The translations under genes were made by a program, and so were the position numbers. 64,000 nt of DNA from Membranipora membranacea (Eukaryota > Bryozoa > Gymnolaemata > Cheilostomatida > Membraniporidae). Positions 63,169 to 64,000 of this stretch are shown here, one piece after another; position 1 is the stretch's first letter, and each line of letters begins with the position of its first letter. Location of the stretch: positions 4,729,501 through 4,793,500 of the forward strand of contig OU612070.1 in assembly GCA_914767715.1 (NCBI GenBank). Direction: 5' to 3'. A model generated the notes under the pieces. The model was not told where the DNA came from, ran no database searches, and saw only the letters and a list, made by a program, of their open reading frames with translations.

Positions 63169-63401
63169 TTAATGGATGGGCTCTCTCTCGCATACAAAGT
63201 TAAGTCTATCATTGCAGGACTGGTCATTCCATTTTCCGTTTGCCAAATGTTCCACACACCTTTCTTCGTTATTAAAGTTATTTGGTTCATTTACATTCCA
63301 GTTAGTGTCCTCAAACTCTCCAGTGAACAAGCCATCCCACACAAATGGGTTGTATGCTGTCTCTTGGCGGCCAGCTATCCAGAACCTTTGCCCATTTTTA
63401 C
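63169..63401 (-). CDS. C-type lectin domain, terminal exon (gene continues outside)
   Basis: Acceptor ttcttttag, exon from 63401 to the stop TAA at 63169, 77 codons. It encodes the second half of a C-type lectin-like domain: FWIAGRQE, then NWNVNEPNNFNNEERCVEH, then GKWNDQSCN and NFVCE. The EPN motif and the WND motif are the calcium-4 site residues of mannose-type lectins, so calcium-dependent sugar binding is predicted. Three of the domain's conserved cysteines are present; the rest and any signal peptide must lie in exons to the right, outside or near the window edge. The protein ends seven residues after the final Cys, so the domain is C-terminal. Confidence 0.85.
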
Positions 63402-64000
63402 CTAAAAGAAAAAAGATCAAAAATGACTTAAAGAAATGCCCAACCCAACTCAGTCTCCAATCAATATGGTCTCCTTGCTAGGGTATCATATCAGCACATG
63501 TTCCGGTAAGTTTATGTATTGATGTTCATTTCAGTGCAACATAAAAAACTGGTCAGGGCAAAAACAGTATTCATACTAGCAAACCCCCTGGGGGGGGGGG
63601 GGGAATGATGATTTAAATTCAGCCAAAAATACAAAGCTTATCAGATCAGGGAAGCTCAACTACTAACTTAAAGGGTAAGTCGTGCTCAGGAAATCAAAAG
63701 TAGGATTAAAAATTTCCCTGTTATGGTAAGTGGCAGTTGTCTAGATATTGGGATTATGATGCAAGGGTTTTTGGGCTTGAGGATTATATAAAACGGCTGT
63801 GTGATGGGGAAATATTCAAGTTATTGTCTTTTAGTGTAGTCTCATGCGTATGCTTTGTGAAACTTCTCAAGCTTTGTATGCCTACCAAGACAGCATGATG
63901 AAAGCGCAGTAGTGTTTGAATAATATGCAATTATCACAATACTTGTTATTCTACTGTCATTTTTAATATCAATTTTTTTGTGATGATGTGTACTGAGCAA
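63402..64000. other. Intron of the lectin gene, poly(G) tract
   Basis: No further exon was recognised. A run of about 13-15 guanines lies at 63588-63603. Confidence 0.5.

Overview
This is a stretch of intron-rich animal nuclear DNA. Genes are split into many short exons with GT-AG borders, bacterial operon features are absent, and the spaces hold many small hairpin transposons. A marine invertebrate fits, and a sponge or other early-branching animal is my best guess. That guess rests only on gene content, compactness and AT-rich introns, not on a diagnostic marker. I built the gene models by eye; each rests on splice signals, matching reading-frame phase across every junction, and family motifs.

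Layout, left to right. (1) 21-8609, + strand: the last 16 exons of a two-pore channel (TPC) gene, a cation channel of endosomes and lysosomes. Its 5' end lies outside the window. (2) 10614-26480, + strand: a complete 25-exon SIN3 co-repressor gene with three PAH domains, the HDAC-interaction domain and the conserved C-terminal region. (3) 28228-36336: a head-to-tail tandem copy of the last seven SIN3 exons (the source block is 22352-28205). It has intact splice sites but a premature stop in its second exon. Two large insertions sit in one of its introns. One carries a complete minus-strand gene for a small secreted cysteine-rich protein with its own TATA box. The other carries a structured RNA-like sequence whose head matches U2 snRNA. 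(4) 36541-38594: a foldback repeat with arms of about 360 bp and internal tandem repeats of about 140 bp. (5) 39353-44736, - strand: a GPATCH2-family gene that lacks a G-patch. (6) 46221-46426: an isolated YqaJ/lambda-exonuclease-type exon. (7) 48017-54020, - strand: a complete 12-exon CYP3-like cytochrome P450. (8) 54333-55658: dispersed repeat and a 5'-truncated LINE reverse transcriptase. (9) 57014-60316, + strand: the last four exons of an unrecognised gene. (10) 63169-63401, - strand: the terminal exon of a C-type lectin domain gene.

The genes look like independent housekeeping and effector genes (chromatin repression, RNA-related function, organelle ion channel, monooxygenase, secreted or lectin proteins), not one pathway. 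The most unusual part is the SIN3 tail duplication, 28-36 kb, with its nested secreted-peptide gene and U2-headed structured element.
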